Positions 1-9,913 of a stretch of DNA of 64,000 nucleotides are shown here, piece after piece. Positions within the stretch are counted from its first letter, which is position 1. The number at the start of each line of letters is the position of its first letter. The notes under the pieces were generated by a model. It searched no databases and had not been told where the DNA came from. It worked only from the letters and a program-made list of their open reading frames with translations. A program made the translations under genes and the position numbers. Where the stretch lies: assembly GCA_965214305.1 (NCBI GenBank), contig OZ243949.1, positions 558,001 through 622,000 on the forward strand, written 5' to 3'. This stretch comes from Azophilus sp965214305. GTDB taxonomy: Bacteria; Pseudomonadota; Gammaproteobacteria; Pseudomonadales; Azotimanducaceae.

Positions 1-3000
1 GGCGGGGGTGACGGTGAGCGACAACAAGGTGCTGACCATCGCCGCCGGCCAGGCCGCGAGCACCGGCACGGTGACGCTGACCGCCATTGACAACGACGTG
101 GACGCGGCCGACCTCGAGGTCACGGTGTCGGCGGCGGCCGCGGGCGGCAACGGCGTGGCCAACCCGGACGATGTGACCCTGACGGTGGCCGACGACGACA
201 CCCGCGGCGTGACGGTGGCCGGCGCCCCGCTCACCCTGGCCGAGGCCGACAACGCCGACACCAGCGATGCCAAGGAAAACGAGGCCAGCTACACCGTGGT
301 GCTGATGAGCGAGCCGACGGCCGACGTGACGGTGACCCTCACCAACCCCAGCGGCTCGCCGGTGACGCTCGACAAGACCCGCCTCACCTTCACCGCCGAG
401 GACTGGAGCACGGCCCAGACGGTGACGGTGACGGCCACCGACGACAGCATCGACAACGCGGGCGATGAGCGCACCGCGACCCTCGCCCACGACGTCAGCG
501 GCGGCGGCTACGGGGCGACGGAGGATTTCGAGGTGGCGGTCACGGTCACGGACGACGACGCGGCGCCGACGGCGCTGACGCTGACGGTCGACGCCGACAC
601 CGGCGCCGAGGGGGTGCAGGCGTCCGTCGCCGAGGGCGGCGGGGCGAAGACCGCGCGCGTCACCGCGACCCTGGCCGGCGCCGCCACCTTCGCCACGGCG
701 ACGACGGTGACGGTGGCGGTGGGCGCCGCCGCCGACAGCGCCACCGAAGGCACCGACTACGCCGCCGTCGCCGACCAGACCCTCACCATCGCCGCCGGGG
801 AGCGGAGCGGCCATGCGGAGTTCACGCTGACGCCGACCCAGGATGTGCTCGCCGAGGGCGCCGAGGCCATCAGCCTGGACGGCACGGCGACGGGCCTCAC
901 CGTGACCGGGGCGACGCTCTCGCTCACCGACGACGACGCCGCCCCGACGGGCATCACGCTCTCGGTCTCGCCCGCCGCCGTCGGCGAGGGCGCGGGCGAG
1001 ACCGGGGTCACGGTGACCGCCACGGTGAACGGCGCCACCCGCTATCCGGACGCGAAGACGGTGCGGGTGACGGTGGGCGGCGGCACCGCGACCGCCGGCG
1101 CCGACTACGCCGCGGTGTCGGCCTTCGACATCACCATCGCGGCCGGGGCGGCCAGCGGGGAGGCGGATTTCGACCTGACGCCCACCCAGGACACGGTGGC
1201 CGAGGGCGCCGAGACCATCGATGTGAGCGGCGCCGCCACCGGCCTCGCGGTGACCAAGGCGACCCTGTCGCTCACCGACGACGACACGGCCCCCACCCTC
1301 GCCATCGCCGACGCGAGCGCCGCCGAGGGCGACGCCGTCACCTTCACCGTCACCCGCGCCGGGGCGACGGGGGCGGCGGCGACGGTGCGGTGGGCCACCG
1401 CCGCCGACGCCCGCGAAGGGGCGGCGCCGGCCGCCGCCGGCGCCGACTACACGGCGGTGACGACGGCGCGCACGCTGTCCTTCGCCATCGGCGACACCAC
1501 CGCGACCTTCACCGTGGCCACCACCGAGGACAGGGTCGACGAGCCGGACGAGACCTTCCTGGTCAGGCTCGCCGGCGCCACCGGCGCCACCGTCACCGAC
1601 GACGAGGCCGTGGGCACCATCACCGACGACGACGACGCGCCGACGGGCATCGCGCTGTCGGTGGATCCGACCTCGGTGGCGGAGGACGCGGCCGCGGCGG
1701 TCACCGTCACCGTCACCGCGACGGTGACGGGCGGCACCACCTACGCGGCGGCGACCGCGGTCACCGTCTCGGTGGGCGACAGCGCCGACAGCGCCGAATC
1801 CGGCACCGACTACGCCGCGGTCTCGAACTTCAACATCACCATCCCCGCCGGGCAGGCGAGCGCGGAGGGCACGTTCAGCCTCGACCCGACCGACGACAGC
1901 GTCGCCGAGGGCGCCGAGACGCTGACGGTGTCCGGCGCCTCGGGCAGCATTGCCGTGACCGACGCCGAGGTCACCATCGCCGACGACGACGGTTCGCCGA
2001 CGGCGACGTTGGCGCTGACCCCCGCCACTATTGATGAAAGCGGCGCCACCAATGTCAGCATGGTGACTGCGAGCTTAAGCTCGGCGAGCAGCGAGGTGCT
2101 GACGCTGACGGTGTCGGCGGGCGCGGGGGTGACGCTGAGCAGCAACAAGGTGCTCACTATTGCCGCCGGGCAGACGGCGAGCGCGGGCACGGTCACCCTC
2201 ACCGCCATCGACAACGACGTGGACGCGGCCGACCTGATCGTGACAGTGTCGGCGACGGCGAGCGGTGGCAACGGCGTGGCTGCCCCGGCGAACCAGACCC
2301 TCACCATCACCGACGACGACACCCGGGGCGTGACGGTGTCGCCCAACTCGCTGACGCTAGCGGAGGTTGACGATGGCACCACCGAGAACGCCAAGGAGAA
2401 CGAGGGCAGCTACACGGTGGTGCTGACGAGCGAGCCCACCGCCGACGTAACGGTCGCCCTCACCGCCCAGACGAACTCTCCGGTGACACTCGACAAGACC
2501 TCGCTCACCTTCACCGCCGCCACCTGGGACGACCCCCAGACGGTCACCGTCACGGCGGTGGACGACAGCATCGACAACCCGAACGACCGGCGCTCGGCGC
2601 GCATCGTTCATGCTGTCAGCGGTGGTGGCTACGGGACGGCGGAGAACTTCGATGTGTCCGTCACGGTGACCGACGACGACGCGGCGCCGACGCCGACGCC
2701 GACGGCGACGCTGGTGCTCGATCCCGCGACCATCGACGAGAGCGGCGCCACCAATGCCAGCACGGTGACGGCGAGCCTGAGCGCGGCGAGCAGCGCGGCG
2801 CTGACGCTCACCGTGTCGGCGGGGATGGGGGTGACGCTGAGCGACAACAAGATCCTGACCATCGCCGCCGGCCAGACCGCGAGCACCGGCGTGGTCACCC
2901 TCACCGCCATCGACAACGACGTGGACGCGGCCGACCTGAGCGTGACGGTGTCGGCGACGGCGAGCGGCGGCAACGGCGTCGCCAACCCGGCCAACGTCAC

Positions 3001-3030
3001 CCTCACCATCACCGACGACGATGAAGCGGC
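1..3030 (+). repeat. Long direct repeats inside the Calx-beta gene
   Basis: Three copies of one module are recognisable at about 1–570 (partial), 1996–2690 and 2698–3030. They share long near-identical stretches encoding motifs such as LTAIDNDVDAADL and, in the first two, PVTLDKT and SGGGYG. Unrelated Calx-beta modules separate copies 1 and 2. Such repeats can recombine to change module number and can be mis-assembled from short reads. Confidence 0.75.
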
Positions 3031-6000
3031 GATCACGCTCATGCCCAGCTCGATTGAAATTCCGATGGGCGGGCAGCGCGCCTACCAGGTGATGCTGTCG
3101 AGCGAGCCGAGCACGACCGTGAAGGTCGTCATCGAAGAATCCGTCGATGGCTATGTGACTTGTGCGCCGCAGGAGCTTGAGTTCACCTTGTCGGACTGGA
3201 TGAAACCGCAAACCGTGATGGTGACCGCCAACGGCGACTCGAACGGCGATTTCGTCGTGCAAGCGCAGGACGACGAGGACGGCATGGACTTGCTGGAGCT
3301 GCTGCACACCGCCAGCGGCAACGAGTACGAAGGCGTGAAAGCCGAGATGTCCGTGGAGGTGCTGGCGATCGAATCTCTCACGCCAGATTCCCTCGCCATC
3401 TCGGTGGACGATGCCGAAGGCCCCGAAGGCGACTGGCTGGAGTTCCGGGTGCATCTGTCGCAGCCGTCGCCGGGCGGCGTGCGGGTGAAATACCGCACCA
3501 CTTCCGGGGAGGCCTGGGGCTTGAGGGTGCCTCGGGACGACGGGGTGAACTGGGACGAAAGGGACTACGACACCGTCGACGGCGTCCTGCGTTTCGATGC
3601 GGGCGAGCAGGAGAAGATCGTGCGCGTGTGGGCGCGCGCCGACGACGGGCATTACGATCCCGGCGAGACCTTCTTCTTTGACATCTACGACCCCGTGGGC
3701 GCGGCGCTCGCCAATCCCAACAACGAATATCCGCTGCCGCTGGCGCCGGAGGTCATGGGCCGGGTGGGCATCAACTCGGCGGACGGGAAATTGGTCTGGG
3801 CGAGCAGCCGCATGAGCCGGGCCATCGGCACCATCACCGGCGAAATGCCCGACCCGCTCGAGGTGTCGATCAGCGTAAACAGGGATGTGGTCACCGAAGG
3901 CGACGACTACACGATCATACGGGTGACGGCCACCGCGCCCTACGGCGCGCGCCGTTCCATCCGCATTCCGCTGACGTGCGGCGGCGGCACCGCCGAGGCG
4001 GACGACTTTGTCTGCCCCACGGGCCTGACCATTCATCACGGCGAAGCCTACGGACAAGCGGGCTTCGAGATCCGCCAGGACGACGACACCGACGACGAGA
4101 CCTTCACGATCGCCATCGGCGAACCATTGACCACCGACGCTGCTGGCACGAATGCCACATTCGTCCGCGGCGCCGTCGCCTCGGTCGATCTGACCGTGCT
4201 CGACGACGACAGCGGCTCCGTCGGGAACGACCCCTACGACGGGCTGACCGTGTCGATCGCCGACGCTACCGCGCAGGAAGGCACGGAGGATCTGTGGTTC
4301 GAGGTCACACTGAACCGGCCGGCGCCGGGTCCGGTGACGTTCCATGCGGAATCCGAATCGGGCACCGCGCGCTCGCCCAACGACTACCAGTACTTGGCCA
4401 GGAGGGAAATCCGCTTTGAGGAGGGCGAGCGGCTGCAGCGGCTGCCGGTGTGGGTGCATGATGACGACATCGACGAGGGCAGCGAAACGATGACCGTGGT
4501 GCTGTCCAATCTCCAGCCCGCCGGGGTCGCGTTCGCCCGGGATCGCGCGACCGGCACCATCGAGAACTCGGACCCAATGCCAGCGGCGTGGCTGGCGCGC
4601 TTCGGGCGCACGGTCGCCGACCAGGCCTTGAGCAGCGTTGCCGACCGGGTGCGGGCATCTCGGGAGCCCGGCTTCAAGGGAACCCTGCCGACGCCCACCC
4701 GCAGCGGGCCTGCCGAAGCCGGGCGTTACGGCGATCCCTCCATGGGCGCTCCCGGCCGGATGGGCGCGAATCCGGACAGCGCCGGGCAGAGACCGGGAAC
4801 GGCGCCGATGGCCGGGCCGCAGGGAACGTCGCCAATGGCGCCGCAGCGCGGATCGACCGTTTCCGGCGGAGGCGGGCTGGCCGCAATGCCCGGCCTGCCC
4901 CCGAACGGCGGCGGCAGGCTCGAGGACGACCTTTCCACCGGCATGACGATGCTGCGGCAATTGGCCACAGGGTCCTTCACGCACACTCTGGAGGCCGGCC
5001 CGAGGGGTGGCAGCTTGGCTTGGTGGGGCACGGGGGCGCTGTCGCAGTTCTCCGGCCGAACCCAAGGCTTAAGCCTTGACGGGGAGGTTCTGACCTTGAC
5101 CTTGGGTGCGGACTACGGACGCGACCGCTGGCTGGCCGGCGTCGGGCTGCTGCAGTCGCTGGGCCGCGGCGAGTGGTCGGGCGAGGCGTCCGGGGAGCTG
5201 TCGGCTTCGCTCACGTCGGTCACGCCCTATGCGGCCTGGTTCCCAAGCGAGCGCTTGGAGCTTTGGGGCACCGTCGGCCACGGCTGGGGAACGCTGTCCC
5301 TCGAACTGGGAGACGACGAAAGCCCGCAAGAGCGGATCGAGACCGGTCTGGGCTGGCGCATGGCCTCAATTGGCGGGCGCGGCGAGCTGCTGGGCGCGTC
5401 CCGAGAAAGCGGCCTCGGGCTGGCGGTGACCGGCGATGCCCTGTGGACCGAGACCGCATCGGCGCGCGCCAAGGGGCTGGTCTCCGCGCAGGCTGCGGTC
5501 ACCCGCCTGCGCCTTGGCCTGGAGGGTCGCTGGACGGTGCGGCTCGGCGACAGCGGCAGCCTGACGCCGAGGCTCGAGTTGGGCGCTCGCCGCGACGGCG
5601 GGGATGCGGAGACGGGCAGCGGGTCGTACGTCGGTGCCGGGCTGGCATGGACCCTTCCCCGGCGCGGCCTCTCGCTGGATCTTGAGGGCCAGACGCTGGT
5701 CGCCCATGCCGACGACGCCCTCCGGGACTGGGGCTTCTCAGCCTCGTTCAAGCTCGATCCGCGCCCGGACACCGAACTCGGGCCGTCGCTGTCCCTGACG
5801 CAGGAGCTGGGGGGACAAGCGGGCGGCGGGATGCAGGCCATGTTCTCGCCGACCGCGCTCCTGCCGAGCGGATCGCCAACGAGCGCCGGCGGGCGTTGGA
5901 AGGCGGAGCTGGGCTACGGGCTGCCCGCCTACGGCAAGCGCTTCACAGCGGTCCCCCAGTTGAGCTACGGACTCTCGGCCTCGGACCGGGAGTACGGCTT

Positions 6001-6127
6001 CGGCTGGCGGCTCGCGCCGGCGGAGAGCGGCCCTGACCTGACGCTTGGCCTGCAGGCGACGAGGCGCGAGAGCGAACAGGGGCCGCCCGACCACGGGATC
6101 ACCATTGAAGTCCGCGCCCAGTGGTAG
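2..6127 (+). CDS. Giant Calx-beta repeat autotransporter (5' partial)
   Basis: The frame is open at the left edge, so the N-terminus and any signal peptide lie outside the window; about 2,040 residues are visible. Residues 1–1010 are tandem Calx-beta-like beta-sandwich modules, each ending in an acidic DDD linker of the VTDDDAAPT type. Residues about 1010–1520 hold more divergent Calx-beta/FN3-like modules. Then come a helical linker starting MPAAWLARFGR (residue 1524), a Gly/Pro-rich stretch, and from about 1644 an autotransporter beta-barrel that ends in Trp. The expected role is a type V secreted surface adhesin whose DDD loops bind calcium. Modules near the left end are almost duplicated at DNA level. 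Ligand unknown. Autotransporter class is fairly sure; the number of modules is approximate. Confidence 0.85.
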   Translation, partial: AGVTVSDNKVLTIAAGQAASTGTVTLTAIDNDVDAADLEVTVSAAAAGGNGVANPDDVTLTVADDDTRGVTVAGAPLTLAEADNADTSDAKENEASYTVVLMSEPTADVTVTLTNPSGSPVTLDKTRLTFTAEDWSTAQTVTVTATDDSIDNAGDERTATLAHDVSGGGYGATEDFEVAVTVTDDDAAPTALTLTVDADTGAEGVQASVAEGGGAKTARVTATLAGAATFATATTVTVAVGAAADSATEGTDYAAVADQTLTIAAGERSGHAEFTLTPTQDVLAEGAEAISLDGTATGLTVTGATLSLTDDDAAPTGITLSVSPAAVGEGAGETGVTVTATVNGATRYPDAKTVRVTVGGGTATAGADYAAVSAFDITIAAGAASGEADFDLTPTQDTVAEGAETIDVSGAATGLAVTKATLSLTDDDTAPTLAIADASAAEGDAVTFTVTRAGATGAAATVRWATAADAREGAAPAAAGADYTAVTTARTLSFAIGDTTATFTVATTEDRVDEPDETFLVRLAGATGATVTDDEAVGTITDDDDAPTGIALSVDPTSVAEDAAAAVTVTVTATVTGGTTYAAATAVTVSVGDSADSAESGTDYAAVSNFNITIPAGQASAEGTFSLDPTDDSVAEGAETLTVSGASGSIAVTDAEVTIADDDGSPTATLALTPATIDESGATNVSMVTASLSSASSEVLTLTVSAGAGVTLSSNKVLTIAAGQTASAGTVTLTAIDNDVDAADLIVTVSATASGGNGVAAPANQTLTITDDDTRGVTVSPNSLTLAEVDDGTTENAKENEGSYTVVLTSEPTADVTVALTAQTNSPVTLDKTSLTFTAATWDDPQTVTVTAVDDSIDNPNDRRSARIVHAVSGGGYGTAENFDVSVTVTDDDAAPTPTPTATLVLDPATIDESGATNASTVTASLSAASSAALTLTVSAGMGVTLSDNKILTIAAGQTASTGVVTLTAIDNDVDAADLSVTVSATASGGNGVANPANVTLTITDDDEAAITLMPSSIEIPMGGQRAYQVMLSSEPSTTVKVVIEESVDGYVTCAPQELEFTLSDWMKPQTVMVTANGDSNGDFVVQAQDDEDGMDLLELLHTASGNEYEGVKAEMSVEVLAIESLTPDSLAISVDDAEGPEGDWLEFRVHLSQPSPGGVRVKYRTTSGEAWGLRVPRDDGVNWDERDYDTVDGVLRFDAGEQEKIVRVWARADDGHYDPGETFFFDIYDPVGAALANPNNEYPLPLAPEVMGRVGINSADGKLVWASSRMSRAIGTITGEMPDPLEVSISVNRDVVTEGDDYTIIRVTATAPYGARRSIRIPLTCGGGTAEADDFVCPTGLTIHHGEAYGQAGFEIRQDDDTDDETFTIAIGEPLTTDAAGTNATFVRGAVASVDLTVLDDDSGSVGNDPYDGLTVSIADATAQEGTEDLWFEVTLNRPAPGPVTFHAESESGTARSPNDYQYLARREIRFEEGERLQRLPVWVHDDDIDEGSETMTVVLSNLQPAGVAFARDRATGTIENSDPMPAAWLARFGRTVADQALSSVADRVRASREPGFKGTLPTPTRSGPAEAGRYGDPSMGAPGRMGANPDSAGQRPGTAPMAGPQGTSPMAPQRGSTVSGGGGLAAMPGLPPNGGGRLEDDLSTGMTMLRQLATGSFTHTLEAGPRGGSLAWWGTGALSQFSGRTQGLSLDGEVLTLTLGADYGRDRWLAGVGLLQSLGRGEWSGEASGELSASLTSVTPYAAWFPSERLELWGTVGHGWGTLSLELGDDESPQERIETGLGWRMASIGGRGELLGASRESGLGLAVTGDALWTETASARAKGLVSAQAAVTRLRLGLEGRWTVRLGDSGSLTPRLELGARRDGGDAETGSGSYVGAGLAWTLPRRGLSLDLEGQTLVAHADDALRDWGFSASFKLDPRPDTELGPSLSLTQELGGQAGGGMQAMFSPTALLPSGSPTSAGGRWKAELGYGLPAYGKRFTAVPQLSYGLSASDREYGFGWRLAPAESGPDLTLGLQATRRESEQGPPDHGITIEVRAQW

Positions 6128-6218
6128 GCCGCGCATTCCAATTTCGATTTGGCGCCGACATCGGCGGCTAGAACGGCCACGGGATGATCACACTGATTTG
6201 CGGGACGGGGCACCGGGA

Positions 6219-6258
6219 GCCCGCGCCCCCGCGATTCAGGGCGCGGGGGGCGCGGGCG
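6219..6258. terminator. GC hairpin at the junction of two convergent genes
   Basis: GCCCGCGCCCCCGCG at 6219–6233 pairs with its near-exact complement at about 6243–6258, leaving a short loop. The hairpin spans the stop codon of the minus-strand Calx-beta gene and lies about 90 bases past the stop of the plus-strand autotransporter. No T-run follows, so intrinsic termination is uncertain. The inverted repeat itself is visible. Confidence 0.45.
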
Positions 6259-9200
6259 GCGCCGGCGGCGGCGCGTTCCCCGCGGGGTCGGCGGCCGACC
6301 AGTTGGCGAGGCGGCCCGCCGGGTCTTCGACGAGGCTCATGACGGCGAGGTCGGCGTCCGCGGCGACGCGCAGGCGCCACTTGCCGGCGCCGTCGCCGAG
6401 CGCGCCCGAGTCGACGGCGTCCGCCTCCCCGGACTCCAGCCGGGCGGCGGTCAGTTCGACGGCGCCGCGCGCGGGCACCCGCACCGCCACGGCGGTGCCG
6501 GGCGAGGCGCCCGCGTCGTCGGTGCCTTCGACCGTCGCGGACGCCGCCGCCGGGCCGCGGTTCACCAGGCGCAGCCGGCCGCGCTGTCGGGTGTTGGAGC
6601 CCGGGTTGAGGGTCGCCACCCGGTGGACGCCGTCGGCGGACGGGGCGACCGCGCCCATGGCCGTCACGAAGCCGCCGGCGTGGCGCACGTAGGCGCCCGC
6701 CCGGAGGTCGATGTCGGCCGACAGTTCCAGCCGCCAGTCGCCGGCGCCGGCGCCGGCGGCGCCGTCGAGGCCCTTGGCGGGGTTGCCGAGCTCCAAATCC
6801 TCGGAGTTGAGGTGTTTGGCCTCGCGCGCGCCGAGGCCCAGGGTCAGGGGCCCGTAGGCGCGCCCGGCGTCGTCGAACGCGCGCAGGGTGACCGCGCCGG
6901 CGCGGTCGGAGGCGTTCGCCAGGCGGACGAAGCCGCGGCGGCCGAGCGGGTCGGAGGCGGCCGGGAACAGGGGGGCGCGGCGGACGCCGGCGTCGTCCGC
7001 GGGCAGTTCCGCCGACAGGTTGGCGAGGTGCCCGCCGGGGCTGGACAGCAGGCCCATGGCCACCAGGGGCGCGTCCGCGGCGATCGCCAGGCGCCACTTG
7101 CCGCGGCCGTCGCCGAGGCCGGCCTGGGGCGCCCCGCAGTCCAGCCCGCGGCCGGACTCCAGGGCGGCCGCGTCGACCTCGCAGGCGGCGCCGGGGGGCA
7201 GCGTCAGGCGCACCGGGGCGCCGGGCGAGGCGCCCGCGTCGTCGGTGCCCGTCACCGTCGCGCGCGCCTCGGCGGCGGTCGGGTTCACCAGCCGCAGGCG
7301 GCTGACCTGGTCGGTGTTGCCGGCCGGGTTGAAGAAGAGCAGCCGCAGGGCGCCGCCGGGGCCGCGCGGGGCCGTCGCGGCCATGGCCGTGGCGAAGCCG
7401 TCGGCGGCGCGCAGCAGGGGGAGCGCCCCGGCGTCCGCGCCGGCGAACGCCAGCCGCCAGCCGCCCGTGCCGGGGCCGGCGGCGCCGTCGAGGCCCTTGG
7501 CGGGGTTGCCCGCCTCCAGGTCGTCCGAGTTGAAGTGTTTCGCCTCGCGCGCGCCGAGGCGCAGGGTCAGCGGGGCGTATTGACGCCCGGCGTCGTCGGT
7601 GGGCGTCACCGCGACCGCCGCGGGCGCGTCGGCGCGGTTGACCACCCGCACGAACCCCCGCAGGAAGGGGTGCGAGGCCGGCGGCAGGTACCAGGCCGCC
7701 GCGGGCGCGGCGACGGTGACGGCGAGGCGCTGCGAGGCGGAGCGGCCGCGCCGGTCGGTGGCGGTGATCCGGATCTCGGCCGCGCCGGGCGCCAGCCCGC
7801 GCACGGTGAGCGTGGCGCCGTCCACGGACGCGGCGGCCACCGCCGGGTCCGACGAGACGGCCGCGTACTCCAGGGCGCCCCCGCCCGGGGCGCGGAAGGC
7901 GTCCGACAGGTCCAGCGACAGCGCCGCGCCCGCGGCCAGGGCGCGGGGCTCCAGCCCGCCCGCGACCTCCGGCGGCGGCGGAGGCGGAGGCGGATCATCG
8001 TCGTCCCTGACCATCACGGACGCGACGGCGTTGGCGTCGTGGGGCGAATAGCCGTTTCCGCCAAGGACGGTCACCATGATGGCGCCGTTGGGCTCGTCGG
8101 CGCTGTCGTTCACCGTGGGCACGGTCAGCGTCGCCGTGCCGCCGGTGCCCACCGTCACCATGCGGGTTCCGGTCTGGGCGGGATCCGCGAAGCGGCCGGT
8201 TTGGGCGACGTTGACCCGCACGCTGAGGCTGGCCGAGGGGGCCGGGCTGGCCGTCAGGGTGAAGCGCGCGGTTCCGCCCTCGGTCACTGCGGCAGCGTCG
8301 CCCGCAACGCTCACCGCCGGCGTGTTCGGTGGCGTGTTCGGCGGCGGATCGTCATTGTCCGTGATGGTCAGCATGTGGACGTTCGGCGAACCCACCACGT
8401 AGCCCGAGCCGCTGGCCAGCGTCAGCACCACGGCCTCGGCGCCTTCATCGTCGCCGTCATCGATGATCGCCACGGGAATGTTCACGCTCGTCGCGCCGCC
8501 CGAAACCGAAACCGTGCCGGAAAGCGCGGCGTAGTCCGCGCCCGCCCTCGCCATGCCGCTCACCGAGTAGCGCAGCCTGATGCCGGACGACGGCGCCGGA
8601 GAGAGGCTCACCGCCACGTTGCGCGTGCCCGCGCCCTCGCCGGCGCTGGACGACGCGCTGGCGAAGCTCGCCGTCGGCAGCGGATCGTCATTGTCGGTGA
8701 TGGTCAGCGTATGCGCGCTCCGCGAACCCACCGTGTAGCCCGAGCCGCCGGTCAGCGTCAGCACCAGGGTCTCGGCGGCTTCATCCGCGGCGTCGTCGGT
8801 GATGCGCACGGGAATGTTCACGCTCGTTGCGCCGCTCGAAACCGATACGGCGCCCGGGAGCGCGGCGTAGTCCGCGCCCGGCGTTGCCGAGCCGCTCACC
8901 GCGTAGCTCAGCCTGATGGTGGATGGCGGCGCCGAGGAGAGGCTCACCGCCACGTTGCGCGTGCCCGCGCCCTCGCCGGCGCTGGACGACGCCCTGGCGA
9001 AGCTCGCCGTCGGCACCACTCGGGTGAAGGTGAGCCTGGCCAGGGGCTGGCCGTTGAACGGGGCGGTGTTGCGAATGCTGGTGATGGTTCCCTGCGGCGA
9101 GGTGGCTGTGTTGCTCAGCGAGAAGCCGCTGCCGTTCTCCGTGCCCGCATCGTAGGGATGCAAGTCCACTGAGAGGCTGGTCCGCCATTGGTTTGAGCCA

Positions 9201-9697
9201 TCAAGCAGGGAGAGGCCCGAGACGCCAACAAACCAATCCGGACTGGGCGCGACCATCGAGAGGAGCGTGACCAACGGGTGGGACTTGGTGGCTTGGAAAT
9301 TTGTGCTCACTTGCGACGTGGCTCCGATGAAGCTACTGCCAAATTCCAAGCGCCTGCCGACCTGGCTGCTGGCATTGATCTCACTTGTGAAAGTGCTGAT
9401 TCCGCCAAGCTCCGCCACGAGTTCAACCCCCGCAGTGGCCATGCCGCCCACCTGCCAAAAGGTCACCTGGCTGTTGTGCGTGGCGCCGATCAGCGTGGTG
9501 AAGTGGGCGCCCCCCGGCAAACTGCTTTGCGTTATTTTGTCCGCGGTCCAAGTGCCCGTGAACGTGACCCTGTAGTTGGCGGCGGAATCCGTTTCCTGGG
9601 CTTGGGCCGCGTCGGGCGCCCAAACGGCGAGCAGCACGGCGGCGAGCAGGCCGAGGCGGCAGGAACGGGAACGACCGGGTCGCTTGTCGTCTGGCAT
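6236..9697 (-). CDS. Secreted Calx-beta protein with duplicated C-terminal module
   Basis: The ATG at 9697 is chosen over a GTG at 9721 because GAGGG lies about 10 bases upstream and a signal peptide follows (MPDDKRPGRSR, hydrophobic core, AQA cleavage). The protein has about 1,153 residues. After a unique N-terminal domain of about 230 residues come two near-identical Calx-beta modules (each with TSVNIPV and TLTITDNDDP), a third related module, a proline-rich hinge, and an Ig/cadherin-like domain. A tandemly duplicated C-terminal region follows (about 7710–6990 and 6985–6290), sharing LGAREAKH and GNPAKGLDGAAG. The C-terminus is Pro/Ala rich, with no barrel or sorting signal that I recognise. 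Likely an exported surface or matrix protein. It converges with the autotransporter. Confidence 0.8.
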   Translation of the reverse strand: MPDDKRPGRSRSCRLGLLAAVLLAVWAPDAAQAQETDSAANYRVTFTGTWTADKITQSSLPGGAHFTTLIGATHNSQVTFWQVGGMATAGVELVAELGGISTFTSEINASSQVGRRLEFGSSFIGATSQVSTNFQATKSHPLVTLLSMVAPSPDWFVGVSGLSLLDGSNQWRTSLSVDLHPYDAGTENGSGFSLSNTATSPQGTITSIRNTAPFNGQPLARLTFTRVVPTASFARASSSAGEGAGTRNVAVSLSSAPPSTIRLSYAVSGSATPGADYAALPGAVSVSSGATSVNIPVRITDDAADEAAETLVLTLTGGSGYTVGSRSAHTLTITDNDDPLPTASFASASSSAGEGAGTRNVAVSLSPAPSSGIRLRYSVSGMARAGADYAALSGTVSVSGGATSVNIPVAIIDDGDDEGAEAVVLTLASGSGYVVGSPNVHMLTITDNDDPPPNTPPNTPAVSVAGDAAAVTEGGTARFTLTASPAPSASLSVRVNVAQTGRFADPAQTGTRMVTVGTGGTATLTVPTVNDSADEPNGAIMVTVLGGNGYSPHDANAVASVMVRDDDDPPPPPPPPEVAGGLEPRALAAGAALSLDLSDAFRAPGGGALEYAAVSSDPAVAAASVDGATLTVRGLAPGAAEIRITATDRRGRSASQRLAVTVAAPAAAWYLPPASHPFLRGFVRVVNRADAPAAVAVTPTDDAGRQYAPLTLRLGAREAKHFNSDDLEAGNPAKGLDGAAGPGTGGWRLAFAGADAGALPLLRAADGFATAMAATAPRGPGGALRLLFFNPAGNTDQVSRLRLVNPTAAEARATVTGTDDAGASPGAPVRLTLPPGAACEVDAAALESGRGLDCGAPQAGLGDGRGKWRLAIAADAPLVAMGLLSSPGGHLANLSAELPADDAGVRRAPLFPAASDPLGRRGFVRLANASDRAGAVTLRAFDDAGRAYGPLTLGLGAREAKHLNSEDLELGNPAKGLDGAAGAGAGDWRLELSADIDLRAGAYVRHAGGFVTAMGAVAPSADGVHRVATLNPGSNTRQRGRLRLVNRGPAAASATVEGTDDAGASPGTAVAVRVPARGAVELTAARLESGEADAVDSGALGDGAGKWRLRVAADADLAVMSLVEDPAGRLANWSAADPAGNAPPPAPPAPPAP

Positions 9698-9913
9698 GGT
9701 TTGTGTACCCTCAGGCAGCACTCTCGATCCCGAAGGTTACTCGTTCGCTGTTCGGCAATCCAGCGCCCGACGGGGGTGCCGGTAGCTGTGCCGGAACTCG
9801 TGCTCAGCATCCGCGGACGGGTTATGGTGCGGTTTTCAATGCCGCCTGTGGTCAACCGGGCCGTTCTTGTGCCCGATCCGGCTTGGGCGGGTGCGATTAG
9901 TGGAGTTGATCCG

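Noticed and set aside
1..3030. Tandem repeats as a frameshifted or broken gene
   Set aside because: The frame stays open throughout and each module keeps its acidic linker, so it is an intact repeat protein.
2357..5065. 902-residue open frame on the minus strand opposite the autotransporter gene
   Set aside because: It is an antisense shadow of GC-rich repeat coding sequence; composition is Arg/Gly/His-rich with no domain, and the plus strand has clear Calx-beta modules.
6623..9172. 849-residue open frame on the plus strand opposite the second Calx-beta gene
   Set aside because: Low-complexity Arg/Gly/Ala protein without motifs; the minus strand has a signal peptide and recognisable domains.
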